Notes: generated by a model from the letters alone, not told the origin. DNA of 64,000 bases from Seison nebaliae (GCA_023231475.1 JALJEE010002839.1:1-64000), one strand, 5' to 3'; shown: positions 1 through 10,362, numbered from the stretch's first letter. A program made the numbers and translations.

Positions 1-307
1 CAAATTTATCCGATACGAGTCGACAGTGCCATATTTATTCAGGAGAGTAATTCTTTCTTATTACTCCATTCCAAAAAGCAGACTCGATTCATTTGTCAAC
101 ACTTTCAATGTTTTCTCTCTCATTCCAATCGATATTAAAGAAGATGCTATCCAGCTTCATCAAAATTTACTTAACAAAAGGATGGATTTATTCCACTCAA
201 ACAAATATAAAATAATAAGAACTAATCTTTCAGCTCAAAGATCCTTCTGGTCGTCCCAAATCCAACAATGACAATCATTTAATTTATCGCTACCAATCAA
301 TGTTATA
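1..307 (+). CDS. possible 3' end of an unrecognised gene (partial)
   Basis: The first 230 bases are open in two plus-strand frames. A good 3' splice site (AATCTTTCAG) sits at about 224-234. After it, a short stretch can be read as a last exon ending in TGA at about 269-271, or in another frame TAA at about 305-307. No GT lies between about 140 and the acceptor, so the donor would have to be the GT near 95-97. I do not recognise the peptide in any frame. This could be the tail of a gene starting before the window, or chance openness. Confidence 0.25.
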
Positions 308-617
308 ATAATTTATTATAATTTCTTTTTTCTTTTTCGACTTTATCCATTCCTACATGTTTACTTAATTTTATTCACGTTTCGAATCAACTTACATTCA
401 TGTTTTTCAATTAATTTTTTTCTCAGCTCTTGAGATTCTGTTATTTTGTTCGTAAAATAATAAATTGTGAATTATATCCTTAACTTTTCACTCGAAAATT
501 ACAATTCTTCCTTAGTTTGTCAAAACGAGGGAAATAAATTTTAACTAAATTTTTTTTTATATTTTTTATTAATAAATGAAATTCCCACGGGGTAAATTAA
601 ATTATATAGCAAAGTTT
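308..617. other. AT-rich spacer, no gene seen
   Basis: AT-rich sequence between the possible gene end and the retrotransposon remnant. No supported coding region, RNA gene or repeat. Confidence 0.5.
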
Positions 618-686
618 TTAAATGTTTATGAAGCGTTGTCTCATTAAAATGATAAAAGAAATGAGGAGAGGTGTAAATGTTTTTAG
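607..686 (-). repeat. left copy of direct repeat flanking the gypsy remnant
   Basis: The core GTCTCATTAAAAT, then TGAGGAGAGGTGTAAA about 15 bases later, is shared in the same orientation with about 2857-2936. It overlaps the end of the pol frame. It could be residual LTR sequence or a duplication made when the 3' part of the element was deleted. Confidence 0.65.
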
Positions 687-2822
687 GAGTTGAATCAGTG
701 TTCGATTCGCTCTTTCACATTGTCCATTACCTTGGGGGTGATAGGCCGTAGTTCTGCTCTTTTTTATACCGAAGTTTTCACATAACTCCTTGAATGCAGT
801 GCTCTCGAAATTCTTACCTTGATCCGAGTGAATCACCTTCGGAACCCCGTACTTATGGATGAAATCTTCCTTAATTATTTTCTCTATTAGTTCTGCCTTT
901 TCATGTGGGATCGCGTAGGCCGATATCCATTTCGAAAATAGGTCCGTCATTACCAATATACTCTTATTTCCGTTTTCCGTCATTGGTAAGTGACCTAATA
1001 CGTCTATCACCACCTTCTGGTTCGGATAGAAGATATCGTCATTTACCTCGTCCGTTCTTGCAGTGTTCTTTATACTTTTTGATAGTGCGCAAGTAACGCA
1101 TTCAGCAGTGATTTTCTTTACGTCCTGCATCATCTTTGGCCAATAATAGTCCTCTTGTAATCTTTTTAACGTTCTATCGATTTCGAAATGGCCTTGTTCG
1201 TGAGCCTTCTTTATTAAGTCCTCACGTTGTTTTGCTGTTGGGATTCGTTTTGTTATGTCTTCTTCTGTTCCCAAATATAATTCTTCGCCCACAACGTATA
1301 AATCTTTTCTTTTATTGAATAGAGTTTTCAGATCAATATTTTGCAGAGGCATCTGTTCCTCCTTAATCTCCTTGTTGAGATATTTTCTCACTACCGTCAC
1401 ATAATCCCCATCGTTTATCGCGTTTATCGCGTATCTCGACAACGCGTCCGTGTTTGCTACCGATCTTCCGGGTCTATGGATTATCTCAAAGGAGAATCCT
1501 TGGAGTTTCAACATCCACCGTGTAAGTCGTGGTGTGGAATCTGCCTTTTCCATTAGCCATTTGAGAGCGCTGTGATCAGTATATATGGTGAACTTCTTTC
1601 CCATTAAATAAGTCTTATACTTTTCCGTTGCGAAGATTACTGCCAGTGCTTCTAATTCCGTGATCGTATATTTCTTTTCTGGATCGCGTAACTTGCGACT
1701 GGCATATTCGATAACTCTTTCGATACCATTCTCGTCATCTTGGCTCAGGATTGCGCCAACTCCGATAATAGATGCGTCTGTAGTGACTTTAAAATTTCTG
1801 TGCAATGATGGATAACCTAGTACTGGGGCCGTACTAAGTCTTTTCTTCAATTCATCGAAGGCCTTTTCCTGTTGTTGAGTCCAGGAAAACGCGTTTTCTT
1901 TTGTTGCGTCGTGCAATGGTGCTGCTATGCGAGCATAGTTCTCGATGAACTTCCTATAGTATCCCGTCAATCCAAGGAAGCTTCGTACCGCTTTTTCATC
2001 TCTTGGAGTTGGGAATAGTTTAACCGCGCTGATCTTGTCTGGATCCGTGGCTATGCCGTTCCTACTAATAATATGTCCGAGAAACTTGATAGTTTCTTTG
2101 AGGAAGTCGCATTTCTCCATATTTAACTTCATCCCTGCGTTCTTTATTATCTCTGTTACTCGCAGGACATCTTGACGATATTTCTGCTTTGACTTGCTAT
2201 ATATGATGACATCATCCATATATACTAAGCAAGTTTGATTTATCTCCTTTCGTAATATTTCATTCATGAATCGTTGAAAGGTCGCTGGTGCATTACAGAG
2301 GCCAAAAGGCATTTTCCTGAACTGGAGCAAACCTATTGGTGATGCGAATGCCGTTTTATAACGGTCCTGCTTCTGAATTGGGATCTGGTGAAAACCGCTT
2401 TTTAAATCCAAGGTAGAGAACACTACGCTACCCTCGAGCATCTTCAGTAATGCTTCGATCAACGGCATAGGGTATGCGTCTTTTATTGTTTGTTCGTTTA
2501 ATTTGCGATAGTCCACACACAAGCGTAAAGATCTATCCTTTTTTCTTACAGGTTGGAGCGGTGATGACCAAGGGCTTGAGCTTTCCTCAATGATTCCTTC
2601 GTCTATCATCTCCGTGAGGGCTGTTTGTATTTGCGATTCCCAATGGATCGGGATCCTTATTTCGCCGACTAGCTGGATATCGGCTGGTCGGGGCTTGACC
2701 AAATGAACTAACTTTTCAGGCGGGTTTTTCCACCTGAAAAATTTATCGAAGAGACTCAAAAACATCTTCATTTTTTCCGGATCGTTGATAAGAAAAAAAA
2801 ATTTCTTATAAAAGAAAACCAC
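618..2822 (-). mobile_element. Ty3/gypsy-type retrotransposon pol remnant (RT, RNase H, integrase)
   Basis: A 734-residue open frame carries, in order, a reverse transcriptase, an RNase H and an integrase. The RT shows SPWSSPLQPVRKKD, LDLKSGFHQI, MPFGLCNAPATFQRFM and the YMDD active site. RNase H shows TDASIIGVGAILSQ and TELEALA. The integrase has an HHCC-type zinc motif (HEQGHF...CVTC) and a core with acidic residues in VIDVLG, HSDQGKNF and QCERAN, the Asp-Asp-Glu triad. The domain order (integrase after RNase H) is that of Ty3/gypsy elements. Gag and protease are not visible upstream of the RT, and the frame ends just after the integrase core, so the C-terminal integrase part is lost. The last ~20 residues are encoded by a repeat that also occurs on the other side of the element. 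This is a truncated, presumably non-autonomous copy with its pol frame still open, which suggests fairly recent decay. Confidence 0.9.
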
Positions 2823-2856
2823 TCGCTGCTACCATATGAAGCGTTCGAGTCCAATA

Positions 2857-2936
2857 TGATGTTTATTTACTCATAAGCAATCGTCTCATTAAAATTATAG
2901 AAGAAGTGAGGAGAGGTGTAAAATGTAATGTGGTTT
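2857..2936 (-). repeat. right copy of direct repeat flanking the gypsy remnant
   Basis: Same-orientation partner of the repeat at about 607-686, differing at a few positions. It lies just upstream (in the element's sense) of the RT frame, where a 5' LTR or leader would be expected. Confidence 0.65.
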
Positions 2937-3089
2937 CGGAAAGAATAAAATTAGAAATGTGTGTGTATCTTGTTCAGTCCCGACTCACGTATTGATTTGA
3001 TAAATGAATTGTATTGTATTGCATTGCATAATTGTTCTATTTTGACTCTCGTATTTATAGTCATTCCCGAAGGTACACAACTTCCTTGT

Positions 3090-3352
3090 TGGTGTAAGTT
3101 TACATAACCGGCTGACGTCTACGTTATCTAATCGGGTCATTAAACATTGCTTAGTTTCATACCAGATGGTTCAACTTCCTCCATTTGCGTATGTTTACAT
3201 TATAGGTCGTTAACCGGCTGACTTTTGATCGTTGTTTGATAGGTCTCGCTCTACTGGTATAAGTTACATTCTGTAACTTAACTAGGACTTTGCATAATTT
3301 GTCGGATCATTGCGTATCGTATAAGTTACGTTCTGTAACTTAACTAGAACTT
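3090..3352. repeat. short internal direct repeats, LTR- or UTR-like
   Basis: Two sets of direct repeats. AACCGGCTGAC occurs at 3106-3116 and 3212-3222. A 34-base unit occurs at 3257-3290 and 3319-3352 (period 62), and each copy holds the small palindrome AAGTTAC..TTCTGTAACTT. The position next to the gypsy remnant suggests LTR or leader sequence of the same element. I cannot define the LTR ends. Confidence 0.5.
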
Positions 3353-3420
3353 TAAATATATTGCGAGTTTGTAGAATCGTTACATATGCTCAATTTTAAA
3401 AATTTCCAAACTGTTAAGAC

Positions 3421-4107
3421 TGTTGATATTTTTTACTGGTGAACAAAACCCGAAAATAATTCTAGGTTTACTCTATTTACAGTTAATTTGCATTTAATAT
3501 AGAATTATTATTGCATATAGTAATTCCCATCAAATATGGTTATTTTAGTCCGCAAACGATTAACTAATTTTCTAAAGAATATTTCATAAAGTTTATGGAA
3601 ATTCATTATAGAAGTCTTCCCGATAGAATTCACAACTTTTCTAAACAACTAAACTTATTGCTAATGGCCCTATTAAATGTATCTGTAAATGTATAAATTA
3701 ATTTAATATCGTTTGACTTAAAAATTTTTTGTTGAAATTTTCCAAAAAAACAAAAATAAATTTGTGATCTCTCAAATAAAATTATTCTGTTGTCATAATA
3801 TGGCACTATCAAGAGCGTAAGAAAAACACTTTTCCATATGCATTCGACCATTTAAATTGATAAATCTATATAATTGGAAGGTTCCAATATTTGGCATTGA
3901 CTGAAAAAGTAGATAGATCATATTTATTGTTTAATATTTCTCTTAAGGATGTAATTCTGTTGTCCATTCCGGAATATTATTAATTTTCAAGTGAAGGAAT
4001 GTTGAAATTTGAATGTGAAGAGAAAAAGTTGAAGATAATAAATTTTCCATTTGGAAGCCTAGTCCGTTATCTTGTCATGTTAATCCGAACATCTATGGTG
4101 TGAATAA
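3421..4107. other. AT-rich spacer upstream of DPH7
   Basis: No supported gene. A short minus-strand open frame at 3630-3851 has no recognisable features. The DPH7 promoter should lie here, but I see no clear core element. Confidence 0.5.
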
Positions 4108-5640
4108 TTGTCATTTTGTTATACAGTCGGTCAATGTGTAATGCCTGGAACGGTGAAATTTGATACAAAGAAATCACCGGATAGCTGTTGTATTTGGCGT
4201 CCGATTTTGCTCAATCATCTATTTGGAGGAAATGCAGATGAAAAGAATTATACAAATGAATTTCCTCCGATAATTTTCTGTGGATGTTACGATTGTACGA
4301 GTGATACGAATCCACTTGCTGGACATGACGGATGTATTTGGTTGATTGACGGGAATAGTCTAGAATCGATTGGAACAATTTATCTTCCAACCAGCGGTGT
4401 CTATGATATGCGATGTCTACCAAACGCTGTTACTTATGACATGTTGAATTTGAATCGTTTAATGTTTGAAGAGAATACTCTCATTAGTACGTGTACATTA
4501 TCTGTAATCACTTCGGTTGGATCGCTCGACCTTTACACTTTTTATCTGACGAAGAATCTCCTGTCGAAGAATTCGATGAATGATCAAAAAGAAATTGAAC
4601 TAATTCCAAAATATTCAACATTTCATCTCAATAATAATCGTCGCGGCAATTATAATGTATTGATAGAATCGAAATTATGTTTCTCTTTCCCGATTGCCAC
4701 ATGTTGTCTAACGTCGATGAACTGGTGGCCGAATCCAGAGACACTTTTGAAAAAATTGGATTACCATAAGAAACTTTTCGTTTGTGGTGATACATCTGGT
4801 ATGATTTTTATCAGTAAATTGGAAGGAATGACAACATTCACAAATTTGCTTTCTTTCAAATCACACAAATATGCCACCGGAGCTTGTTTATGGCTCGCTG
4901 AGAGAATCATCATGACTGGTGGAGAAGATAATGTGATGAATGTATGGTATTTGAAAATGGAGAATTATGAATCGAATTCATACAAACTAATGAAACAATT
5001 TGCGAATAAAGATGCTGTAGAACGTTCGACATTGGATAGAAATGTTACACAATATCCTGGACATAGTTGTGGAGTGAATTGTATCGAACCGAAATTGAAT
5101 TTGTCTCATCAACTCACTTTCGTCGCCACTGGTAGTTATGATGCTACAATTCGTATTTATGACGCCACGATACAACTGCTCGTCGTTTCGACTAAAATGG
5201 AGAACGGAATATGGAGATTGAAATGGAAAGAAGAAAACTACGAAAATAGTGACGGTAAATTCCAAATTGTCGCCGCATGTCTCCAAAGTGGTTGTATCAT
5301 TTTTGAATTCGATCGTCATCGAAATCAATTATATCAATTATTCGTCTTCAATGATTTCGGGGATAGAACTCTCGTTTATGGAATTGATTGGTTCCATCGT
5401 ACTGGGATTCCATTGACGACGGATTCTAACACCAATGATGTTTTGTTTGAGAATTTCCGTCAATTGAAATTGTCAGGAGAAGGAGAAGAAGAAGAAGAAG
5501 AAATTATTCGAAATGACAAATGTGAAATGAATGAGAAGGACAATGTATTTATTGCTTGTTCATTTTTCGATCGGGTCTTTTTAACATTCTTTTTGGATGA
5601 CAATGAATTGTATAAGAATCGACCAAATACTGATAATTGA
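4108..5640 (+). CDS. DPH7: DPH7-like WD-repeat protein (diphthamide biosynthesis)
   Basis: About 500 residues of WD-repeat protein resembling DPH7/WDR85, the methylesterase that demethylates diphthine methyl ester during diphthamide synthesis on elongation factor 2 in the cytosol. Supporting stretches are the WD-type blocks FVCGDTSGMIFISKLEG, IIMTGGEDNVMNVWYLK and FVATGSYDATIRIYDA, followed by ENGIWRLKWKEEN, IVAACLQSGCIIFEF and RTLVYGIDWFHR. The last three match the order of the family's signature region (GGVWRIKWHP.., AACMHSG.., LVYGADW). A run of six Glu lies near residue 470. The start is uncertain: TTTTGTTATACAG at 4113-4125 looks like a 3' splice site, so the first in-frame ATG after it (4141) may be the start, or an upstream exon may exist. 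It heads a plus-strand cluster with PIGP 143 bp downstream. Confidence 0.85.
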   Translation: MSFCYTVGQCVMPGTVKFDTKKSPDSCCIWRPILLNHLFGGNADEKNYTNEFPPIIFCGCYDCTSDTNPLAGHDGCIWLIDGNSLESIGTIYLPTSGVYDMRCLPNAVTYDMLNLNRLMFEENTLISTCTLSVITSVGSLDLYTFYLTKNLLSKNSMNDQKEIELIPKYSTFHLNNNRRGNYNVLIESKLCFSFPIATCCLTSMNWWPNPETLLKKLDYHKKLFVCGDTSGMIFISKLEGMTTFTNLLSFKSHKYATGACLWLAERIIMTGGEDNVMNVWYLKMENYESNSYKLMKQFANKDAVERSTLDRNVTQYPGHSCGVNCIEPKLNLSHQLTFVATGSYDATIRIYDATIQLLVVSTKMENGIWRLKWKEENYENSDGKFQIVAACLQSGCIIFEFDRHRNQLYQLFVFNDFGDRTLVYGIDWFHRTGIPLTTDSNTNDVLFENFRQLKLSGEGEEEEEEIIRNDKCEMNEKDNVFIACSFFDRVFLTFFLDDNELYKNRPNTDN

Positions 5641-5711
5641 AATGATATTTATTTATTCTAATTTTATTAACTCATCATTCATCAGACACAAACTTCTTTC
5701 ATTTGTTAGAG

Positions 5712-5760
5712 TGTGCGTGTGTGTGTGTGTGTATTTGTGTATTTGTGTGTGTTTTTGTGT
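5712..5760 (+). repeat. GT-rich microsatellite
   Basis: (GT)n with interruptions, between the DPH7 stop and PIGP. On the plus strand of the cluster it would give a UG-rich stretch in any read-through transcript. Confidence 0.85.
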
Positions 5761-5783
5761 ATGATATTTTGTTGTATATAAAA

Positions 5784-6244
5784 ATGGATGGTGAAAGTGC
5801 TGAACGAGCATTCCTCGGCTTTAAACTTCTTATAACAATCTCCTGTTCATTAAGTTGAAATTTCTCTTATTTCTCTCTTTCTTCAAATCCTCTAGTTATT
5901 TTCATCTTATGGAAATTCGTCAGTGACGAAACGTTAAACTCTTATCAAATCTATTATATACCTGATCGTTATTGGTATTACGTTATCTCCATCCTCATCT
6001 TGTCTCTGCCTTTCCTCATCATTCTCTACTCGTCTTTCATGCAATATTATCTTTTGCCACCATTTAACGATATTCGCAATATTATCGGTTAGCAATTCTT
6101 TCATTCAAAATATCATTCATTTAATTTCCAGATGAACACACAATTTCTCAACATTCCGCTAAAAATAACGTTTATGATATCAGTGTTTTCCAGATAAATT
6201 TGGAGATGGATGGAATTGTCGATTATGTGGAAGAGAATTATTGA
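5784..6244 (+). CDS. PIGP: PIG-P, subunit of GPI N-acetylglucosaminyltransferase
   Basis: Three short exons (5784-5853, 5896-6087, 6132-6244) separated by introns of 42 and 44 nt, both starting with GTT. The spliced product is about 124 residues. It has two hydrophobic helices: LGFKLLITISCSL running into IIFILW, and YYVISILILSLPFLIILYS. Between and after them are the PIG-P landmarks TLNSYQIYYIPDRYW (family: WLNSLGLTYYPxKYW) and the cytosolic tail NDIRNIIDEH (family: DSIHTITDxY), then DISVFQIN (family: DISISEVN). PIG-P is an ER-membrane subunit of the complex that makes GlcNAc-PI, the first step of GPI-anchor synthesis. The length is typical. A TATATAAAA sequence directly abuts the chosen ATG, so a promoter there would start transcription inside the frame. 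The gene may instead be read from further upstream. Confidence 0.85.
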
Positions 6245-6275
6245 TATTTACCATTAATTTCATTTCAAATTGAAC

Positions 6276-7152
6276 ATGTGGAATCAATCAATTATTGATT
6301 ATCAGCTCCAACAACAACAACAAGAACAATCGAAAGAATTAGTAGTTATTGAGAATGTGAATCATTTGACAAATATGAATTGTTTTATGTTCAATTCGGC
6401 GAGATATGATGCCGAATTAAATCGATTAAGATATAAAAAACGATTGTTAAATAATGTTCATTTGATATGTCGAATGAAAGAGATGAATGAAACAGAATAT
6501 TTCTTTTATATAAAATTCATCGATTATACATCGTCTAAACCGATCACTGTGAAATATTGGAAGAAACGACAACGTCAAACGGATCATATTACCGATCTAC
6601 TAAAATCCATAAATTCAAATCATTTCCATCACATTTATGGAGCATGTCAATCAACTGTTGATTATAATGAAAAATCTTCTCAATCACACAATATTATTCT
6701 TCTCTTCTCAATAATTCCTATTAAGTCATTTAATGAACTTACTCTTCATCCGATCGAAATAATTTATCAATTCAAAATATTATCAAACGACAAATCAAAA
6801 GTTTCTTCAACAAACCAAAATGAAGAATCGATCTATTTATTCTCAAAAAATAATCAATCTCTTCTTTCTGATTCCTCAACTGTCATTCCGTTAACCGATT
6901 CTCAAACGATGGACGATCCCATTATTTCCAACATTCTCACGTCCATTCACTCGAAGAAAAGTATAAAAGTTGATGATTTAAATTCTATCCTCATCGATTA
7001 CGACGAACAATCAATCAAGTTAATAATTAATTATTTCTTCTCCATTTCATTTTCTATCTATTCTTATTCAAAGAAAATCCATCCAACTTTTAATTGACAA
7101 CGAGAAAATTGAATTTGATAAAGAAACTCATTCTTATCGAATGAAAAAATAA
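6276..7152 (+). CDS. RPA2: RPA32-like subunit of replication protein A
   Basis: Two exons (6276-7018, 7074-7152) joined across a 55-nt GTT intron. Without splicing the frame runs into an intron-encoded tail and misses the real C-terminus. The product begins MWNQS like vertebrate RPA2, and has a Gln-rich N-terminus. It then has an OB-fold: NNVHLICRMKEMNETEYFFY, then TVKYWKKRQRQTDH and the diagnostic PIKSFNELTLHPIEIIYQF (family: MPLEDMNEFTTHILEVI). The C-terminal winged helix is DDPIISNILTSIHSKKSIKV with DEQSIKKSIQLLIDNEKIEF after splicing. RPA binds single-stranded DNA in replication and repair, and the winged helix contacts repair factors. The ATG lies 31 bp after the PIGP stop. I am confident of the family, less so of orthology because the OB-fold is divergent. 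Confidence 0.75.
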
Positions 7153-7338
7153 AAGTTTTTTTTCCATTTTCTCCATATCATCAATTTCGTTTAGAGAATT
7201 CAAATAGAAATTTACTAAAAACTGAACAGAAAATTTAATTATTAATTTTTTCAACCGAAAATATATTACATTCTTTTCTTACACTCATTTCTCACAGTGA
7301 ATTTCTTTTTTGAGAAGAATCATCCTAAACATTCCCAT

Positions 7339-9590
7339 CTAGATAAGAAATCGTCGATCGATCAATGTTTTGTTGACCAAATTTCTTTTGCCGATATCTC
7401 GTCGAATAACTTTGAAGATCTAAAAAGTCATTATTATTATTATTATTATAAAGAGTCATTTAAATAAAATAAACTTCATTTGATATCAATGTAATAATTG
7501 CTGATAGAACGAAGTTATGATAAAACCAATCGGTAAGAGCGAATGTTATCATATTCCAGATAAATAGATTTCGTTCATTTCCATACCATAAAACTTCATC
7601 AAATGAATGTCCGTTATCTTTGAATAATCAAATCAAAATTAAATTAATGATAAGAAAATATATTTTAATAATTCAATAAAAACGGGCGTGCATAGCACAA
7701 TGGTCTATGCACTTTCCATGCATAATCGTACTCTGCATATCGAAAGTTATATTGAGGTGTGCATCCTAACACCACAACGATGAGACACACATCTCACCCA
7801 ACGTAGAGATCTCCAACCAATCAACCGTAAAAGGAGGAGGATCGATCAATAATATTTAAATTTATCCCGTCGGGAATTTCATTAAAAAAAAACCGTTATA
7901 GAATGTTCCTTGTGATAGTCGTGTCTGCATCTCAATATTGAAGATGTTTTCGAACAAACTCTTATCTATCGGTCCATGATAATCGAAATCTTTCAAACTT
8001 CGATTAACATATTTAGTGAGGAAAGCTGTCAATAGACAATAAGCTTGCGAAGTGACGTTTAATGCTTTATGTTTCTTCTCTGATCGGATACCCGTGTCAC
8101 CAGATCGACGGTTTGTCTTCATAATATTTGCATTCTATCACCGAATAAAAATGAGAAATTTTTGAGTAAGAAAATTAACTTCGCGTACAGTAGATGCGAT
8201 TCGATCATATTGTCGTCTGAATTTTTCTGTTATTCGAATAACAAAAGTTTGTTGAGATGATTTGGGTAGAAGGCCTCGATTTCCACTCAAATCTTTCTAA
8301 AATACAAATCAATTGAATCGAATATAATACTTAAGTAAAAATAAACTTGTTCTTTTTCTAAAAATTCGACCAGTTGCCGAATACTGACATCGGCCTCGCC
8401 GTGAGGAGAACGTCCATGAATATAAAATCCATAACGACGAAATGAGAGAATGAAGACGCTAATGTTTGCCATGGAACAGAGATCGATGAAAGCGCCCATC
8501 TTGTCATGGATGAGTCGTTGAAAGATGAATTTGTGAAGGATGATTTGTAATAAACCGCCAAATATATAAATCAATGAGAAGATTGCATGTCTCAATAATG
8601 AATTGGTCGGTCCTCGTAGAATGTTCGGTAAATAACGATTAGTAGAATATCGATCTTCTAATGCTATTCGTTCGAGTTCAATGACAGATAAGAAGAATAA
8701 AGAGAATATCAGTTGAATTGGTAAATTAGTTTTGCGACAGACTTGAATTTCATTCCATTCATTCGCTACCAGATATGTCCGCCATGCTGACACTTGACGA
8801 TCTTTATAAGTCAATTCATCATTCTGTTCTTTAGCGGTCATTGAACGTAGTTTTGGATTCTCCCAATCGATGAAGAAAATATCGACGAGCACTTGATGAG
8901 TCAACATGTGAATGATATGAATCGTCTTAAAGGCGAAACAGATTATGATGAGAATGTCAAACAGAATCTTTTCTGTGCGTTCGGGTAAGAAGAATGTGAA
9001 TTTGTATTGGTTCTAAAAAATTGAATTTCGAATCTTAATTTTCGAGAATTGAAATAGAAACTTTGAAAATTAAGAGAATATAAATTGAGGTGGCTGTCAA
9101 ACAGACGAAGATGAGGTCAGCGAACAAATTGAAGAAGGAGAGAAGAAATTTGAGGAAGACATAACAATCGACATTGGCGAACATGCTTTGTCGATTGTAG
9201 ACAGCAAATGCTTCGAATCCAGCTATAACCATTATAATGATTGTGAAAACACCGATAATTGTCATGAATGTGACAATCATATTCGAGTCTTTTGTAATAT
9301 ATTCTATCTCAAATGTTATCTATTTTTTGAACGAGAAGAATTATTGAAAACAAAATCTTTTAAAAAAGTAAACATCCAGTTTTTTGTTGCTAACATTCTT
9401 CTTATTTTCAAAAAGGGAATGTGTTAAATTCATCATAATCCCTATTGGTCGATTGGCTTGTCCTCCATCCACTTCGACCACTAGTTTGATGGTTGACGGA
9501 TAGAAAATGGCCTGGTTAGCTCCTTCTACATGATTCATATTATCCAACATAATGAAACTGTTCGTCAGAGAACATTGATCATCATTCACT

Positions 9591-9622
<32 letters not shown>

Positions 9623-10362
9623 ATAATCAAATGAAATTGATATGAGGTTTTTAAACCATCCTGATTTTGTGTTATGCAAATTCTTACCAAATAATCTTCT
9701 CGTTTATTAGTAGGATGTGCGAGATCTAAACAAAAATTTTTTCAAAGAATTTTCAAGGAAATAATATTGAAACATAATTTTCGTATTTTTGTCGACATCC
9801 TCTTCAACACATCCATTGGCAGACTACACTATTTTAAGAGAATCGAAAGTTGATGATGTAGGAAAGAAGAGTTCACTAACTGTTTGTTTAACTGTGGTTA
9901 AGAAGTTGAAGGCTGATGCAGATCCCACAAATTTGCCTTTACAAAGTTGTAAGATTTCCTGAGAAATGACATCTTCAACAATCTGTTCATCCGGTTTACA
10001 GGGATCGTAAGAGATCGTATAAAAATTTAATGTTTCGTTAGTGGACGAAAGGAAATTGGGTCGGAGATAATCTCTAATATTTCCAATGTTCAATAAACGT
10101 CTGTCATTCGATATGGAATTTGGGTCGAGCATTACCTTAAATACATCACTCTCTTGTTTAGCTAGTCTCTATTTAAGTAGGTTGATGAATGAACGTTCGA
10201 AAATAGACGTCTAACACATATCCCGAAATTTTGCTTTTCATAATCAAACGAAAATTTATCATTGTACGATAGTAAAGATGAAGTTTGACAGAAGATCGGT
10301 GAAACACTTATCAGAAGAACAATCCCGAACATCACTTTGACAACAAAAGTCCAAATCTCCAT
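7339..10362 (-). CDS. TMEM67: meckelin (TMEM67/MKS3) with short ectodomain
   Basis: Multi-exon gene for a ciliary transition-zone membrane receptor of the MKS module. The C-terminal half is clear: VDIFFIDWENPK, SAWRTYLVANEWNEIQVCRK, DLCSMANISVFILSFRRYGF, YIHGRSPHGEADVS, then after short introns the motifs TFYND|NGHSFDEVLWYGNE and IFKVIRRDIGKRNL...TLIDRRFLI, matching the family's conserved C-terminus. Stop codon at 7339-7341. The frame at 7862-8122 reads into an intron (donor AACG|GTTTTT at about 7903, acceptor at about 7624); that intron contains a dispersed repeat. Membrane helices lie in the 9035-9280 exon and the 8287-8907 exon. The proposed start at 10362 gives a good signal peptide (MEIWTFVVKVMFGIVLLISV). 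The Cys-rich repeats that open the vertebrate protein are not visible. The N-terminal exon structure is inferred only roughly. Confidence 0.88.
7432..7452 (+). repeat. (ATT)n microsatellite
   Basis: Short ATT tract inside the last small intron of meckelin (minus strand ATAATAAT...). Confidence 0.8.
7684..7838 (+). repeat. structured dispersed repeat, copy 1 (in meckelin intron)
   Basis: About 155 bp sharing blocks with 30666-30817 in the same orientation. Hairpins seen: GTGCATAG 7688-7695 with CTATGCAC 7705-7712; GGTGT 7756-7760 with ACACC 7769-7773; GAGA 7782-7785 with TCTC 7792-7795; TCTCC 7810-7814 with GGAGGA 7833-7838. Conserved unpaired blocks are CGAAA, CACAACGATG and ACCGTAA. TCAATAA occurs just before (about 7672-7678) and after (about 7845-7851) and might be a target duplication, though the AT-rich context weakens this. 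TAGCACAATGGTCTA resembles a Pol III box A, so a tRNA-derived SINE or a small RNA gene are both possible. Confidence 0.7.
9591..9622 (+). repeat. GA-rich microsatellite in meckelin intron
   Basis: AAAGAAAG followed by (GA)n, between two meckelin exons. On the coding strand it gives a CT-rich tract near a 3' splice site. Confidence 0.8.

Noticed and set aside
905-1556. Plus-strand frames opposite the gypsy pol
   Set aside because: Shadows of the long minus-strand pol frame.
7688-7745. Functional tRNA gene within repeat copy 1
   Set aside because: A box-A-like string and a 5-bp stem with 7-nt loop exist, but the D-arm and anticodon-arm pairings exclude each other, there is no proper T-arm and no acceptor pairing. 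At most it is tRNA-derived.
7339-7903. Meckelin truncated at residue GTFYNGFFLMKFPTG by repeat insertion
   Set aside because: A donor inside that frame and an acceptor at about 7624 restore the conserved C-terminus, so the repeat is intronic and the gene looks intact.
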